Shown piece by piece: positions 38,449 through 48,989 of a stretch of 64,000 nucleotides of DNA. The stretch spans positions 1 through 64,000 of the forward strand of contig VGAG01000001.1 in assembly GCA_016870835.1 (NCBI GenBank). Reading direction: 5' to 3'. The position numbers were made by a program, and so were the translations under genes. The stretch's first letter is position 1. The number at the start of each line of letters is the position of its first letter. Below the pieces are notes generated by a model, which had not been told where the DNA came from, searched no databases, and saw only the letters and a list, made by a program, of their open reading frames with translations. Origin of the DNA: Actinomycetota bacterium (GTDB lineage: Bacteria > Actinomycetota > Actinomycetes > Nanopelagicales > Nanopelagicaceae).

Positions 38449-39723
38449 TTAACTTTCCCGTTTTAGTAATGAGAGGAACATCGCATCGGTTCCATCTCGA
38501 TAGGTCCAAAGTTGCATATCTCCATCAGGGTCTGAACCTCTCTTGAATGGGATGCGAGCGAAGTTTGGGTGGCGCTTTAGAAAATCAGTCACCTGCAATT
38601 TCGTTTCAGCGAGATGCGGTGAGCAGGTCGCATAACCAATAACTCCGCCAACGTTAAGTTTTGCAGCAGCTGAATCTAGTAACTCTGACTGAAGCGCTAT
38701 CAGCGCTCGCAAATCCGCTGGGATCCTTCGCCATCTAACTTCAGGGCGTCTGCGTAGCGCCCCAATTCCGGTACATGGAGCATCAACCAAAATCCGATCA
38801 AAAGTACCTAGTTCATCTGGAATGTTCCGACCGTCGAAGGAAGTTATCTTTCCTCGTCTGACAACTTGCCCCACTAATCTCGCGCGTTCTGAAGAGGGCT
38901 CATTAGCAATGAACTCACCGCTGTCAATTAGGGCATCAAGGTAAGCAGCCTTTCCACCGGGGCCAGCGCACATATCAAGCCAGCGTAGATTGGGTAACGA
39001 TGTTTGAAAAAACTCTTCGACCACGATTTGTGACCCAAGATCTTGAACGCCCGCACGACGTTCACGAATTGCGGGTATTTCCCCCGGTGAACCCTTAAAC
39101 AAAAACGCGCGGAGTGAACCTTCGATCGGCTCGGCGCCGACTGCTTGTAATTCCTCAGGTGAAGAAAGTCCTGGCCAAGCAATGAGAGTCGGGCTGGCAA
39201 CTTCATTATCAGCAATTAATTGCGCTGTAACCAATTCCTCATCCTTAAGCAGATCGCGTAGAGCCGAGATTATCCATTTGGGGTGGGAGTACTTCTCCTC
39301 AATCTCTGTTGGCGCGAATTCCAAATCCTCAGAGATACGGCGCATGATTGCGTTAACAAAAGATGATGCGCTTCTTCCGCAAACTATCTTTGCCAGATCC
39401 ACCGTTTCATTCACAGCAGCGTGAGCCGGTGTTTTCATTATCAGGAGTTGGTAAGCGCCCATACGAAGAACCGTCAGAACCTTCAAATCAACATCACCAA
39501 GCGCACGATCTAGATGTCGCTTAATAGCAGCGTCGCAAAACCCGCGCATCCTCAGCGTTCCATAAACAAGCTCTGTCACGAGGCCGCGATCGCGTTTCTC
39601 TAAATCGGATTCTGTAAGCGCTCTGGGTACAGCGAGATTGCTATAGGTATTTGAGTTCTCTACCTCAAAAAGCAATTCCCATGCCAGTTGCCTGGGATTC
39701 TTCACATTTTCTCTCTTATTCAA
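38449..39723 (-). CDS. rsmB: 16S rRNA (cytosine-967-C5)-methyltransferase
   Basis: NusB-like N-terminus; WLDMCAGPGGKAAYL, ILVDAPCTGIGALRRRPEVRW, GVIGYATCSPHLAET. Confidence 0.94.
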   Translation of the reverse strand: MNKRENVKNPRQLAWELLFEVENSNTYSNLAVPRALTESDLEKRDRGLVTELVYGTLRMRGFCDAAIKRHLDRALGDVDLKVLTVLRMGAYQLLIMKTPAHAAVNETVDLAKIVCGRSASSFVNAIMRRISEDLEFAPTEIEEKYSHPKWIISALRDLLKDEELVTAQLIADNEVASPTLIAWPGLSSPEELQAVGAEPIEGSLRAFLFKGSPGEIPAIRERRAGVQDLGSQIVVEEFFQTSLPNLRWLDMCAGPGGKAAYLDALIDSGEFIANEPSSERARLVGQVVRRGKITSFDGRNIPDELGTFDRILVDAPCTGIGALRRRPEVRWRRIPADLRALIALQSELLDSAAAKLNVGGVIGYATCSPHLAETKLQVTDFLKRHPNFARIPFKRGSDPDGDMQLWTYRDGTDAMFLSLLKRES

Positions 39724-40615
39724 AGAATTCGCCGATTGCTAGCCTCGCGCCTCTGACCCAATCTTGGGCGTGCATTACTTTCTTGCCCGCTTCCTGCACC
39801 GTCTTTATAGTGATTGCGTCATCGGATGTAGAAATAATCAACGGATTTAGAGAGAGTATCTCTCCGGGTTTCTTGGGTGGAAGATTTGAGCGCTCTGCTT
39901 CAAGGATTTTTACTCGCCCGCCCCGAAGCTTGCTCCATGCCCCTGGTTTTGGAGCAAAGGCTCTTACCTTACGAACGACTACATCAACACTCGCTTTGAA
40001 ATCCAGAGCTGTTTCTGCAGAGTCAATCTTGGGTGCAAGTGAGGCCTCCCCCATTTGTGGAGTTGGCGCAACACCCTTTTCCATCATCTCGATTGCACGA
40101 AGAAGCTCCTGGCTACCAATTTCCGCGAGTTCATCAAGTAACTCACCAGAGCTTTTCTCACCCATTTCAATCGACTTTGATGTGTAGAGCGCTCCCGTAT
40201 CCATACCTTTATCGAGTTGAAAGACGGACACTCCAGTTTTCTTTTCTCCGGCAAGAATTGCACGTTGCACTGGTGCTGCGCCTCGATACTTCGGCAAAAG
40301 TGAGAAATGAAGATTTATCCAGCCCAAAGAAGGAATCTTCAAGGCCTCCTCTTTTATAAGCATTCCAAATGAAACCGTGACTACAAGATCAACCTTTTCT
40401 TCCTTCAGCGCAGCGACTAGCCCCTGTTGATCTTCGACTCGAATCACTTTCTCGCCTTCAAGGGATGCGATAAAGGCGCTCTCCTCGATCTTTAAACCCC
40501 GACCAGACTCTTTCTCGCTTTTAGTGATGATTGCGGGGAGTTGGTGGGATGAGTCTTTAAGCGCCCGGTAGGTAGGAAGGGCCAGGACCGATGTCGAGGC
40601 CAAGGCAACCTTCAA
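39716..40615 (-). CDS. fmt: Methionyl-tRNA formyltransferase
   Basis: VALASTSVLALPTYRAL...INLHFSLLPKYRGAAPVQRAILAGEKKTGVSVFQLDKGMDTGALY. TTG start at 40615, just after the def stop. Confidence 0.95.
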   Translation of the reverse strand: MKVALASTSVLALPTYRALKDSSHQLPAIITKSEKESGRGLKIEESAFIASLEGEKVIRVEDQQGLVAALKEEKVDLVVTVSFGMLIKEEALKIPSLGWINLHFSLLPKYRGAAPVQRAILAGEKKTGVSVFQLDKGMDTGALYTSKSIEMGEKSSGELLDELAEIGSQELLRAIEMMEKGVAPTPQMGEASLAPKIDSAETALDFKASVDVVVRKVRAFAPKPGAWSKLRGGRVKILEAERSNLPPKKPGEILSLNPLIISTSDDAITIKTVQEAGKKVMHAQDWVRGARLAIGEFFE

Positions 40616-40616
40616 A

Positions 40617-41177
40617 CTAAATTCCTTTGCCGAAAGTCTGGTGTGGCGAGATTCTAATTTCTGGTGAAGTGCCGAGTGATTGGGCTTCGAGGAACCAATC
40701 AGCACTTCGTATATCTTTCATCGCCTGTTTTCTAAGGTCACTTGGGAGCCGATCAATAAAGAGAACGCCATTTAAGTGGTCAGTTTCATGTTGAAGCGCC
40801 CGAGCAAGGAAAGCGGTTCCTTCAACAACAACTGGTTCACCGTACATGTTGAAACCTTTGGCAACCGCGCGCATGGCACGAGGGGTGTCATAACGTAACT
40901 CTGGGAAAGAGAGGCAACCTTCCTCCCCTTCTTGCATCTCCTCACTTAAATCCAAAGAGGGATTCACAAGGTGTCCAAGTTGTTCATCTACATCCCAAAC
41001 AAAAACCCTTAGTGGAACTCCGATTTGCGGAGCTGCCAGGCCCGCGCCTGGGGCATCAATCATCGTTTCGGTCAAGTCTTCTACTAACCGTCGTAATTCC
41101 TTGTCAAAATCAACCACCTCACTTGCCGGCGTAGTTAAGACCGGATCGCCAAAGTAGCGAATTGGTTGAATAGACAC
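40617..41177 (-). CDS. def: Peptide deformylase
   Basis: GAGLAAPQIGVPLRVFVWD...EGEEGCLSFPELR...ALQHETDHLNGVLFIDRL. Confidence 0.96.
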   Translation of the reverse strand: MSIQPIRYFGDPVLTTPASEVVDFDKELRRLVEDLTETMIDAPGAGLAAPQIGVPLRVFVWDVDEQLGHLVNPSLDLSEEMQEGEEGCLSFPELRYDTPRAMRAVAKGFNMYGEPVVVEGTAFLARALQHETDHLNGVLFIDRLPSDLRKQAMKDIRSADWFLEAQSLGTSPEIRISPHQTFGKGI

Positions 41178-41190
41178 GTGCTGATTCTAC

Positions 41191-42945
41191 CTAAATGTCG
41201 AAGGGATCTATCTCAAGCGAAAGCAGATCCTTGCCACTTGCTCCGCGATATTTCTGTAGCGCGTGTAGCGCAGATATAAATTGCTGTGCTTTGGAGATCT
41301 CAACCCTTATCACCAGTTCATCATTTTTCGAGACTCGTGAGAGCTCAATATCTTCAAACTCATTCTTCAGTTTCTCCGCAAGGGCCGAGAGTAACTCCCC
41401 TTTAATCCTGATTACTCGAAAACCCGGTGGCAACTTTGCTTCCTTACGTTCGTTTAGCGCCTGCTTACTTTGCCGATAAGGATCATTTGCAATCAGACTC
41501 TGTGTTATTGGATGTGAATTTGCAAGAGTGAGAAAGACCGGAGCATCATCAGTGGTCAAAGCCAATAATCGATGCCAATGATTTCGAAGTTGCTCTTCTG
41601 CCCGTAAAGTTGCTCTACTTACTCTCGAAACTCCATCAAGGAGGACTAAAGCTGAATATCTAAGAAATCTTGGTTCCACCCCTGGAGTTGATAGAACAAT
41701 TGAATTTGATGAAGGAATGGCAAGATCTTGGTCGGCGGTGCAGATAACTATTGGAACATTTGGAAATGCCTTTGCAAACTCTTCCTTATACCTCTCTATA
41801 CCTTTGCCGATCTGGATAAACTCAAGGCCAGAGCATTCGCTACAGCGAAAGTGACTAGATAGGACGCCACAAACTGAACAGAGCGCTTGATTCTTTTGAA
41901 TGAGCTTGAGTGGAAAGCCACATTTGCATCTAGGGATTGCATTGCACTTCTTGCAAACTAGTGAGTTCGAATAACTCTTATTGGCAACTGAGACTAAAAC
42001 CGATCCACTCTCTAACCCCTTTCTTACGGTTCCGTGAAAGGTTTGCGGCGCTACTGTGAAGCGACGCCGGCGGAAAAACGATTTAGCACGCTTCTCTAAT
42101 CTGAGGTATTGAGTCTCGGCAAGGCGCACTAACTCAAGTGAGGGTGATCCAGATATAAAAGAAATCGGAATCTCTTCAAACCTTGATCGAAGTAGGGCCA
42201 CATCTCTCAAGTTCCAAAAAGGCGATCGCTGATCCCAAAAATGCTCCGAGCTCTCATCAAAAATCACCATTTCAGAGAGTTCTGCTACTTGAATGAAGAT
42301 CATCCCTCGCATTCCAACTATAACCCGATTATCGCGCTCGCTTCCTGTCAATTTCTTCCAAGCTTCAAAAGAAATGACCTGCTCGCCTAACCTTCTTTCT
42401 AGTGCCGCGAGAAGATGTGAGGCCTCTTTCTGAGTTGGAGCGAAGATCAGTCTGGTTCCACCGGTCTTCATTAGTCGCTCTGCTAAATCCGAAAGGCTCC
42501 GTGCGGATTCAGGAATGAAGTGGCGGAGTACGTGATTTTGGCTCTGGAGCTCCGGACTCTTCTGACCGTCTTTGAGTAGCGGCATGAGATTAAGGAACTT
42601 GATCGATGAAGTTGCGTAACGTTTTGAAACTTCTCTTGCGAATGCAATCGCGCTCTCACTATATGCGAATTGATGAACTACCTTAAGAATTGGTTTTACG
42701 GATTTATCGCCAGCCTCGTTTGATTGAACGACAACGCCCTGCAGCTCGTTTTTATTGAATGGTACTTTTACTATTGAACCTACTTGTACTGAGCCAAATA
42801 ACTTCTCGGGTACTCCGTAGGTGAAGCTCTGATCTAAATGAGCTACCTCGTGATCAAGCAGTACTTCAACGGTCTTTGTGAATGCGCCCGTTTTAGTTGC
42901 GCGGCGACTCTTTTCCCTCTTTAGAGAGAGTGGTTTCGCCGCCAC
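41191..42945 (-). CDS. priA: PriA-like primosomal protein N' with degenerate helicase motifs
   Basis: N-terminal VEVLLDHEVAHLDQSFTYGVPEKL; Zn-binding CKKCNAIPRCKCGF...CSVCG...CSEC; canonical Walker A not seen. Confidence 0.85.
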   Translation of the reverse strand: MAAKPLSLKREKSRRATKTGAFTKTVEVLLDHEVAHLDQSFTYGVPEKLFGSVQVGSIVKVPFNKNELQGVVVQSNEAGDKSVKPILKVVHQFAYSESAIAFAREVSKRYATSSIKFLNLMPLLKDGQKSPELQSQNHVLRHFIPESARSLSDLAERLMKTGGTRLIFAPTQKEASHLLAALERRLGEQVISFEAWKKLTGSERDNRVIVGMRGMIFIQVAELSEMVIFDESSEHFWDQRSPFWNLRDVALLRSRFEEIPISFISGSPSLELVRLAETQYLRLEKRAKSFFRRRRFTVAPQTFHGTVRKGLESGSVLVSVANKSYSNSLVCKKCNAIPRCKCGFPLKLIQKNQALCSVCGVLSSHFRCSECSGLEFIQIGKGIERYKEEFAKAFPNVPIVICTADQDLAIPSSNSIVLSTPGVEPRFLRYSALVLLDGVSRVSRATLRAEEQLRNHWHRLLALTTDDAPVFLTLANSHPITQSLIANDPYRQSKQALNERKEAKLPPGFRVIRIKGELLSALAEKLKNEFEDIELSRVSKNDELVIRVEISKAQQFISALHALQKYRGASGKDLLSLEIDPFDI

Positions 42946-42953
42946 TTAACGAA

Positions 42954-44147
42954 TTAGCCCTTTACGGCTTTAGCAAGAGCTTGAGCTCTATCGGTTTTCT
43001 CCCAAGAAAATTCCGGTAACTCTCTACCGAAGTGTCCATAGGCGCTCGTTTTACGATAAATCGGACGGAGCAAATCTAGATCACGGATGATCGCCGCGGG
43101 TCTTAAGTCAAATACGCTTAAGACCGCATCGGATATTTGAGAGGGTGGAACCTTCTCAGTTCCAAAGGTCTCCACAAACAACCCGACTGGATGCGCTATG
43201 CCGATTGCATATGCGACTTGAACTTCACAGCGATCGGCTAGCTCAGCCGCAACAACATTCTTGGCTACCCAACGCATCGCATATGCCGCACTTCGATCCA
43301 CTTTGGAAGGATCTTTTCCGCTGAAAGCACCGCCACCGTGTCGCGCCATACCACCGTAGGTATCGACAATGATTTTTCGTCCGGTTAAACCGGCATCGCC
43401 CATCGGCCCACCAATCACGAAGCGGCCGGTTGGATTGATCAAAGTTTTCATACCTTCAAAAGGGATGGCGAAGGTAGAGAGAACTGGCTTAATTACTTTC
43501 CCTACAACCTCGGGGGTCATTTTCTTGGCAATATCAATATCTGGTGAATGCTGAGATGAGACCACAACTGTGTCGACTCGGATCGCTCTATCGCCGTCAT
43601 ATTCAATTGTTACCTGGGTTTTCCCATCAGGTCTTAGGTATCCAAGCTCACCGCTCTTACGTAGCGCTGAGAGTCGCTCGGCTAATCGATGCGCCATCGC
43701 GATTGGTAGTGGCATTAACTCTTTAGTATCGCGATTTGCGTAACCAAACATCAAACCTTGATCGCCTGCACCTTGCAGGTCAAGCGGATCTACAGATTTA
43801 GACTCACGCTCTTCAACAGCATGGTCAACGCCTACAGCAATATCTTGGCTCTGGGCGCCGAGTGAGACCGAGACTCCGCAACTATTTCCATCGAAACCTC
43901 TTTCAGAGCTGTCGTATCCAATCTCAAGGACTGTCTCGCGCACCAGCGTCATCACATCTGCATATCCATTTGTGGTTACTTCACCAGCAACATGGACTTG
44001 TCCGGTCGTTATGAGAGTTTCACAAGCTACGCGACTCTTTGGATCCTGTGAGAGTAAAGAGTCAAGAACTGAATCTGAGATGGCATCAGCAATTTTGTCT
44101 GGATGACCTTCGGTAACTGATTCTGAGGTAAATAAACGTCTAGCCAT
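42954..44147 (-). CDS. metK: S-adenosylmethionine synthetase
   Basis: [58 protein letters not shown]-track start overlaps coaBC; ATG at 44147. Confidence 0.97.
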   Translation of the reverse strand: MARRLFTSESVTEGHPDKIADAISDSVLDSLLSQDPKSRVACETLITTGQVHVAGEVTTNGYADVMTLVRETVLEIGYDSSERGFDGNSCGVSVSLGAQSQDIAVGVDHAVEERESKSVDPLDLQGAGDQGLMFGYANRDTKELMPLPIAMAHRLAERLSALRKSGELGYLRPDGKTQVTIEYDGDRAIRVDTVVVSSQHSPDIDIAKKMTPEVVGKVIKPVLSTFAIPFEGMKTLINPTGRFVIGGPMGDAGLTGRKIIVDTYGGMARHGGGAFSGKDPSKVDRSAAYAMRWVAKNVVAAELADRCEVQVAYAIGIAHPVGLFVETFGTEKVPPSQISDAVLSVFDLRPAAIIRDLDLLRPIYRKTSAYGHFGRELPEFSWEKTDRAQALAKAVKG

Positions 44148-45348
44148 TTGCGCCTTCCATCTCTCGAGCGATTTCTTCCACAATCTTTCGACCAACGGCG
44201 AATTTATCGGCAGATTCAAAATCCCAACTTTCGCCACGCTTAGATAGGAGCGATCCACTCGTTTCCAATTCGCCAAAGACCCTTCCCCCGGAGACATCAG
44301 TCACATAGAGCAGATCCACGCCTTTGGAGTGTAATTTCTTCAAGCCGCGTGATTTAACGCCCTCGCCGGTCTCAGCCGCAAAACCTACAAAGATTTGTGA
44401 CGGACGTTTTCTTGCTCCGGCTTCGCCTAGTACATCTGGATTGCGGGTAAGTTCAATTCTTTCGAAGGATTCTTTACCGATCTTCTCGTGCGATAACTCG
44501 ACCGGCCTTGCATCGGCAACTGCGGCCGCCATAACTAAGGCATCGGCATCGAGTAACTCCTCATTAAGAATTGTTTGCATTTGTTCCGCTGTTTGAACAT
44601 TGATTCGCTTTGCGCCCTCAAGATGAAACTCTTCGGTCTGGGCTGCTATGACGGTTACCGTTGCGCCTTCGCGGAGGGCTTCATGAGCAATTGCAACTCC
44701 TTGACGTCCACTTGATCGATTACCAATGTAGCGAACGGGATCAATCGGCTCAATCGTCCCACCGGCAGTTACGACAACTTTCTTACCAAGAAGTTTTCCG
44801 TGCGAGCCAGAAGTTGTAAGAACGGTCTCAATAATTCGAGCGGCTTCTGGGAACCTTCCGATTCCAGAATCGGCACCGGTAAGTCTTCCGTAATCTGGTT
44901 CTAGAACAGTTATCCCGCGTGAACGTAAGGTTTCAATATTGGATTGTGTTGCTGGATTTAAATACATCCCTGGGTGCATCGCAGGCACAACAATCATTTT
45001 TGCGGAAGTGGCTAGCGCTGTAGTCGTTAGTAAGTCATCGGCTCTTCCAGTTGCAAGCTTGGCAATCAAATCAGCGGTCGCTGGGGCGATGAGAATCAGA
45101 TCTGCTTTATCGGCAAGTGCTACATGCGAGACAGCCTGGGTGCCTTCCCAAACTTCACTCTTTACCTCTCTACCCGAGAGCGCTTCCCACGTTGCCTTTC
45201 CTACAAAATTAAGGCTTGAAGGCGTAGGTACGACTGTGACTAGAAAGCCATGATCCTGGAGGCGACGTAAAACATCACAAGCTTTATAGGCAGCTATGCC
45301 CGCTCCAACGCCGAGCACAACCTCTCGGCCGCGCGGGAAGGAAATCAT
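44140..45348 (-). CDS. coaBC: Bifunctional phosphopantothenoylcysteine decarboxylase / phosphopantothenate-cysteine ligase
   Basis: [22 protein letters not shown]...[19 protein letters not shown]...[25 protein letters not shown]. Confidence 0.96.
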   Translation of the reverse strand: MISFPRGREVVLGVGAGIAAYKACDVLRRLQDHGFLVTVVPTPSSLNFVGKATWEALSGREVKSEVWEGTQAVSHVALADKADLILIAPATADLIAKLATGRADDLLTTTALATSAKMIVVPAMHPGMYLNPATQSNIETLRSRGITVLEPDYGRLTGADSGIGRFPEAARIIETVLTTSGSHGKLLGKKVVVTAGGTIEPIDPVRYIGNRSSGRQGVAIAHEALREGATVTVIAAQTEEFHLEGAKRINVQTAEQMQTILNEELLDADALVMAAAVADARPVELSHEKIGKESFERIELTRNPDVLGEAGARKRPSQIFVGFAAETGEGVKSRGLKKLHSKGVDLLYVTDVSGGRVFGELETSGSLLSKRGESWDFESADKFAVGRKIVEEIAREMEGANG

Positions 45349-45612
45349 TTATTTCTCCGCTTGTGGCTCTAAATTCTCAATTGTGAGCAGGTTGTCGTTG
45401 ATTTCGCGTAGTGCGATTGATAAAGGTTTCTCATGTACATGGGTCTCAACAAGTGGGCCTACATATTCAAGGAGACCTTCGCCCAGCTGAGAGTAATAAG
45501 CATTAATCTGGCGAGCACGCTTTGCGGCATAGAGCACGAGGCTGTACTTCGATCCACTCTTCTCTAGCAGATCATCAATCGGCGGATTTGTGATGCCATC
45601 AAGGTTTGCCAC
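45349..45612 (-). CDS. rpoZ: DNA-directed RNA polymerase omega subunit
   Basis: [44 protein letters not shown] Shine-Dalgarno sequence. Confidence 0.95.
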   Translation of the reverse strand: MANLDGITNPPIDDLLEKSGSKYSLVLYAAKRARQINAYYSQLGEGLLEYVGPLVETHVHEKPLSIALREINDNLLTIENLEPQAEK

Positions 45613-45632
45613 TTAAACTCCTTAAGAATTGC

Positions 45633-46184
45633 CTATTTGCGAACGGCAAAGGATACCAGCGCGGCCACGACCTCTTCGACTCGATGATTTACCAGCCGAT
45701 GATCAAATTCCCCGGCCGCCGCCATCTCCTCGCGCGCTAGAGCCAAGCGAGCCTGGACCCGCTCTTCGCTATCGCTCGCCCTACCTCGAATCCGCTCTTC
45801 CAGCTCTGAAAATGAAGGCGGCTCCAGAAATACTAAAAGGGCTTCGCTCCGCTTCTTTCTTACCTGTCGCGCCCCCGCAATTTCAATCTCAAGGAGAACG
45901 TGCTTGCCCATCGCTAACGCCTCATCAACGGGATGGCTTGGAGTTCCATAACGTGCACCAGCAAATTCCGCCCACTCTAAAAACTCACCACTTGAAATCA
46001 TCTCATCGAATGCTTCTTCAGCGACGAAATGATATGCCTCACCATCAATTTCTCCGGGGCGTGGTCCACGAGTTGTTGCAGAAACTGAGAAATAGAAATC
46101 AGGATGTTGTTTCAACTCTTTTACAATCGTACTTTTGCCCACACCGCCTGGACCTGAAAGAACAATCAACTTCCCGCTCTTCAT
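45633..46184 (-). CDS. gmk: Guanylate kinase
   Basis: LIVLSGPGGVGKSTIVKEL...FYFSVSATTRGPRPGEIDGEAYHFV. Confidence 0.96.
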   Translation of the reverse strand: MKSGKLIVLSGPGGVGKSTIVKELKQHPDFYFSVSATTRGPRPGEIDGEAYHFVAEEAFDEMISSGEFLEWAEFAGARYGTPSHPVDEALAMGKHVLLEIEIAGARQVRKKRSEALLVFLEPPSFSELEERIRGRASDSEERVQARLALAREEMAAAGEFDHRLVNHRVEEVVAALVSFAVRK

Positions 46185-46495
46185 CGACCCTTCAATTCAA
46201 TTTCCAATTTCTGCCGTTGTGTAGAGCCTAGTCCTTGAACTCGCCTGGTTTGGGAAATTCCAACACGATCCAAGATCGCTGCGGCACGAATAGATCCAAA
46301 GCCTGGAAGTGCTTCAAGAAGCTCCTTCACTCTCATTCGCAATATCGCTTCTTCCTTACTATCTAGCGCTTCCCGCCAATTCCGCTTTCCCTCAGCCAAC
46401 TCCCGCTTAAAAGCCGCTCGACGTTTACGGTTATTCGCAGCCTTTAGAAGTGCGTCTCGTCTCGCCTCATTCGATATTACGGGTGGGTTTGGCAC
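46181..46495 (-). CDS. mihF: Actinobacterial integration host factor (mIHF/sIHF)
   Basis: KAANNRKRRAAFKRELAEGKRNWREALDS...VKELLEALPGFGSIRAAAILDRVGISQTRRVQGLG; between pyrF and gmk. Confidence 0.94.
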   Translation of the reverse strand: MPNPPVISNEARRDALLKAANNRKRRAAFKRELAEGKRNWREALDSKEEAILRMRVKELLEALPGFGSIRAAAILDRVGISQTRRVQGLGSTQRQKLEIELKGR

Positions 46496-46508
46496 AACCC
46501 AATTAAAG

Positions 46509-47195
46509 TCACTTAGTTACAGATTTAAAAATCTCTTGCGCGGCTTGCCCGGGATTAGGGGCGCCACTTATTGGTCTACCCACTACAAGGTAGTCAGCGC
46601 CCGCAGCAATCGCTTCTGCGGGAGACATAGTGCGCGCCTGGTCATCTTTGCCAGACTCAAATCTAATTCCAGGGGTAATCAACTCGATCTCACTCGGAAG
46701 CGCGTTGCGAAGCGCACTGACTTCCAGGGGAGAGGCAACGATGGCTTTAGCTCCTGATTGGATTGCGGATTGAGCCCAATTAACAACAGTCTTCTCCACA
46801 TTTGACCCGAGCCCCAACTTCGCAAGTTCCGCGCTATCTAGTGAGGTGAGCACAGTAACGGCAACAATTTTCGTCTTTGGGAGAGCTTTAGCCGCGCCCT
46901 CGATCATTGCGGATCCCCCAGCTGCGTGAACAGTGAGAAACTCAACGCTCAGAGTTTCAAGCGATTTTGCTGCCTTTGCAACCGTGTTAGGGATGTCATG
47001 TAGCTTTAAATCCAGAAAAATTCGGGCACCAGGATGTCGAGTTTGAATTTCCTGGACACCACTTCTGCCATTAGCAAAGAAAAATTCAAGTCCGAGTTTA
47101 TAAACTCCTATGTAATCCTTCGTTGATTCGATAAGCGAGTTAGCAACTGAAATCTCCTTGGTATCTACAGCAAGAATTATTGGCGAGTTAGACAT
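46509..47195 (-). CDS. pyrF: Orotidine-5'-phosphate decarboxylase
   Basis: IILAVDTKE...IFLDLKLHDIPNTVAKAAKSL...TPGIRFESGKDDQARTMSP. ATG 47195 overlaps the pyrD stop (ATGTCTAA). Confidence 0.94.
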   Translation of the reverse strand: MSNSPIILAVDTKEISVANSLIESTKDYIGVYKLGLEFFFANGRSGVQEIQTRHPGARIFLDLKLHDIPNTVAKAAKSLETLSVEFLTVHAAGGSAMIEGAAKALPKTKIVAVTVLTSLDSAELAKLGLGSNVEKTVVNWAQSAIQSGAKAIVASPLEVSALRNALPSEIELITPGIRFESGKDDQARTMSPAEAIAAGADYLVVGRPISGAPNPGQAAQEIFKSVTK

Positions 47196-48138
47196 GAGCG
47201 ACACCAATGGCTTCACTAAGAGAGTTGAATCCTCGACTCCTTAAACCTTCAAGAAGTTCGCGCTTAACTTTGATTACCGCACTTGGGTTGCCGAATGTTG
47301 CAGTACCTACAGAGACCCCGGATGCCCCAGCGAAGATCATCTCCAACGCATCCCTTCCATTTGTTACTCCACCCATGCCGAGAATAGGAATTTGTGGGAG
47401 TGCTTTATGAACTTGGTAAATAGCGCGGACCGCTATCGGGCGAATTGCAGGTCCGGATAGGCCCCCAGTAATTCCAGCCAACTTTGGTCGCTTTGCATCG
47501 ACATCTATGACCATCCCGAGAACTGTATTGATGAGCGCAAGCCCATCTGCTCCAGCTGCGACTACTTCATTTGCGATTGAAACAATATCTGTAACATCGG
47601 GCGAGAGTTTGGCGATGATTGGATAGTCACCGCTTATGTTTCGCCTAACCGCTTCGATTACTGCGCGAGAAGCAACCGGATCACAAGCAAAAACTAATCC
47701 GCGATTTTCTACATTGGGACATGAAATGTTTACTTCAATTCCGTGTAGTGAGTTGATCCCCCGTAACTTCCGAGCAAGTGAGGCATATTCTTCAACGGTC
47801 TCACCTGATATCGAAACTATGACTCGGGCCCCGTTGCTTTGTAACCACGGAATATCAATCTCTAGGAACTGATCTATCCCAGGTCCTTGAAGCCCAATTG
47901 AATTAAGCATTCCGGAGGGGGTTTCAGCCATTCGCGGAGTAGGCCTGCCACTTCTAGGCTTTACTGAGATGGACTTTGTTACAACAGCGCCGAGTTCATC
48001 TAGATCAAAGAATTGCGAAAGCTCCTTGCCTGAACCGGCGCAACCGCTCGCTGTAAAAATCGGTGATGGAAAGTATCTACTACCAAACTTAGTTCGAAAG
48101 TCGAAAGCTTGAAACTCACTCACTGTGGGGCTCCCCAT
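47188..48138 (-). CDS. pyrD: Dihydroorotate dehydrogenase (class 1B type)
   Basis: IFTASGCAGSGKELSQFFDLDELGAVVTKSI...GIEVNISCPNVENRG...GGLSGPAIRPIAVRAIYQV. Confidence 0.93.
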   Translation of the reverse strand: MGSPTVSEFQAFDFRTKFGSRYFPSPIFTASGCAGSGKELSQFFDLDELGAVVTKSISVKPRSGRPTPRMAETPSGMLNSIGLQGPGIDQFLEIDIPWLQSNGARVIVSISGETVEEYASLARKLRGINSLHGIEVNISCPNVENRGLVFACDPVASRAVIEAVRRNISGDYPIIAKLSPDVTDIVSIANEVVAAGADGLALINTVLGMVIDVDAKRPKLAGITGGLSGPAIRPIAVRAIYQVHKALPQIPILGMGGVTNGRDALEMIFAGASGVSVGTATFGNPSAVIKVKRELLEGLRSRGFNSLSEAIGVAHV

Positions 48139-48989
48139 GTACCTTGCGCGATCTTCCGCTCACTTCCCCAAACAACTTGTGAACCATCCACGACCGGGCC
48201 TTCGATACAACTTCGTTGCATTTTTATTACTCCAGCGCTATCGCGCATCGGAACGACGCAGGTCATGCAGACGCCAATTCCACAGGCCATCGACTCTTCG
48301 ACTGCGCATTGATGAAGTACGTTTGCACCTTCGGCTACTTGATTTACCGCCTCCAGCATCGCCATAGGTCCGCAGGAATAGATAATCTCGACTTGATTAC
48401 GCTCAATAATTTGTGGCATCACATCAGTAACACGTCCTTTAACTCCTGCGCTGCCATCCTCGGTCGTCAAAGTCATAACGTTTACCGATCTCTTTCCTTC
48501 GAGTGGCGCATAAATTTTTCCGGCAACTGAGGCACCTAGAACCATATCTACGCGACAGCCGCGCGCCTTTAAAACTTCAGCCAATCCAAAGAGCGGCGCA
48601 GATCCATATCCTCCGCCAACGAGAAGCGCATTTACCGGTTCGGTCGGAATTCCAAATGCAGTTCCAAGTGGCCCAACCATGTCGACTCGTTCATGAACTG
48701 ATCTCTCACTTAGCCACTTACTTCCAGTTCCATGTGCGGCAACCACCAACTCTATGGTTCCGCCGTAGGCTCCGCGATTGCTTGATCTATAGATTGCAAA
48801 TGCTCTCCGCAAAATTAGAGAAGAGGATGGCCCGCCTACGGAGATAGCCACGAAGTTTCCGGGTTTTGCATGAGAGGCCATATCCCCCACTGCAAAGACC
48901 ATATGGTTATAGGCGCCAACCTTCTTATTGGATAGAACTTCGACGCTATCTTGAATCGCTCTAGAGTTTATGTTCATTTGCGATTCCAA
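48120..48989 (-). CDS. pyrK: Dihydroorotate dehydrogenase electron-transfer subunit
   Basis: FAD/NAD-binding domain plus [2Fe-2S] cysteines [21 protein letters not shown]; adjacent to pyrD. Confidence 0.92.
   Translation of the reverse strand: MESQMNINSRAIQDSVEVLSNKKVGAYNHMVFAVGDMASHAKPGNFVAISVGGPSSSLILRRAFAIYRSSNRGAYGGTIELVVAAHGTGSKWLSERSVHERVDMVGPLGTAFGIPTEPVNALLVGGGYGSAPLFGLAEVLKARGCRVDMVLGASVAGKIYAPLEGKRSVNVMTLTTEDGSAGVKGRVTDVMPQIIERNQVEIIYSCGPMAMLEAVNQVAEGANVLHQCAVEESMACGIGVCMTCVVPMRDSAGVIKMQRSCIEGPVVDGSQVVWGSERKIAQGTWGAPQ

Noticed and set aside
39651-40187. 178-aa plus-strand ORF opposite fmt
   Set aside because: Serine-rich antisense shadow of fmt; no independent evidence of coding.
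45629-46231. 200-aa plus-strand ORF opposite gmk
   Set aside because: Antisense of guanylate kinase; Pro/Arg/Leu-rich shadow translation.
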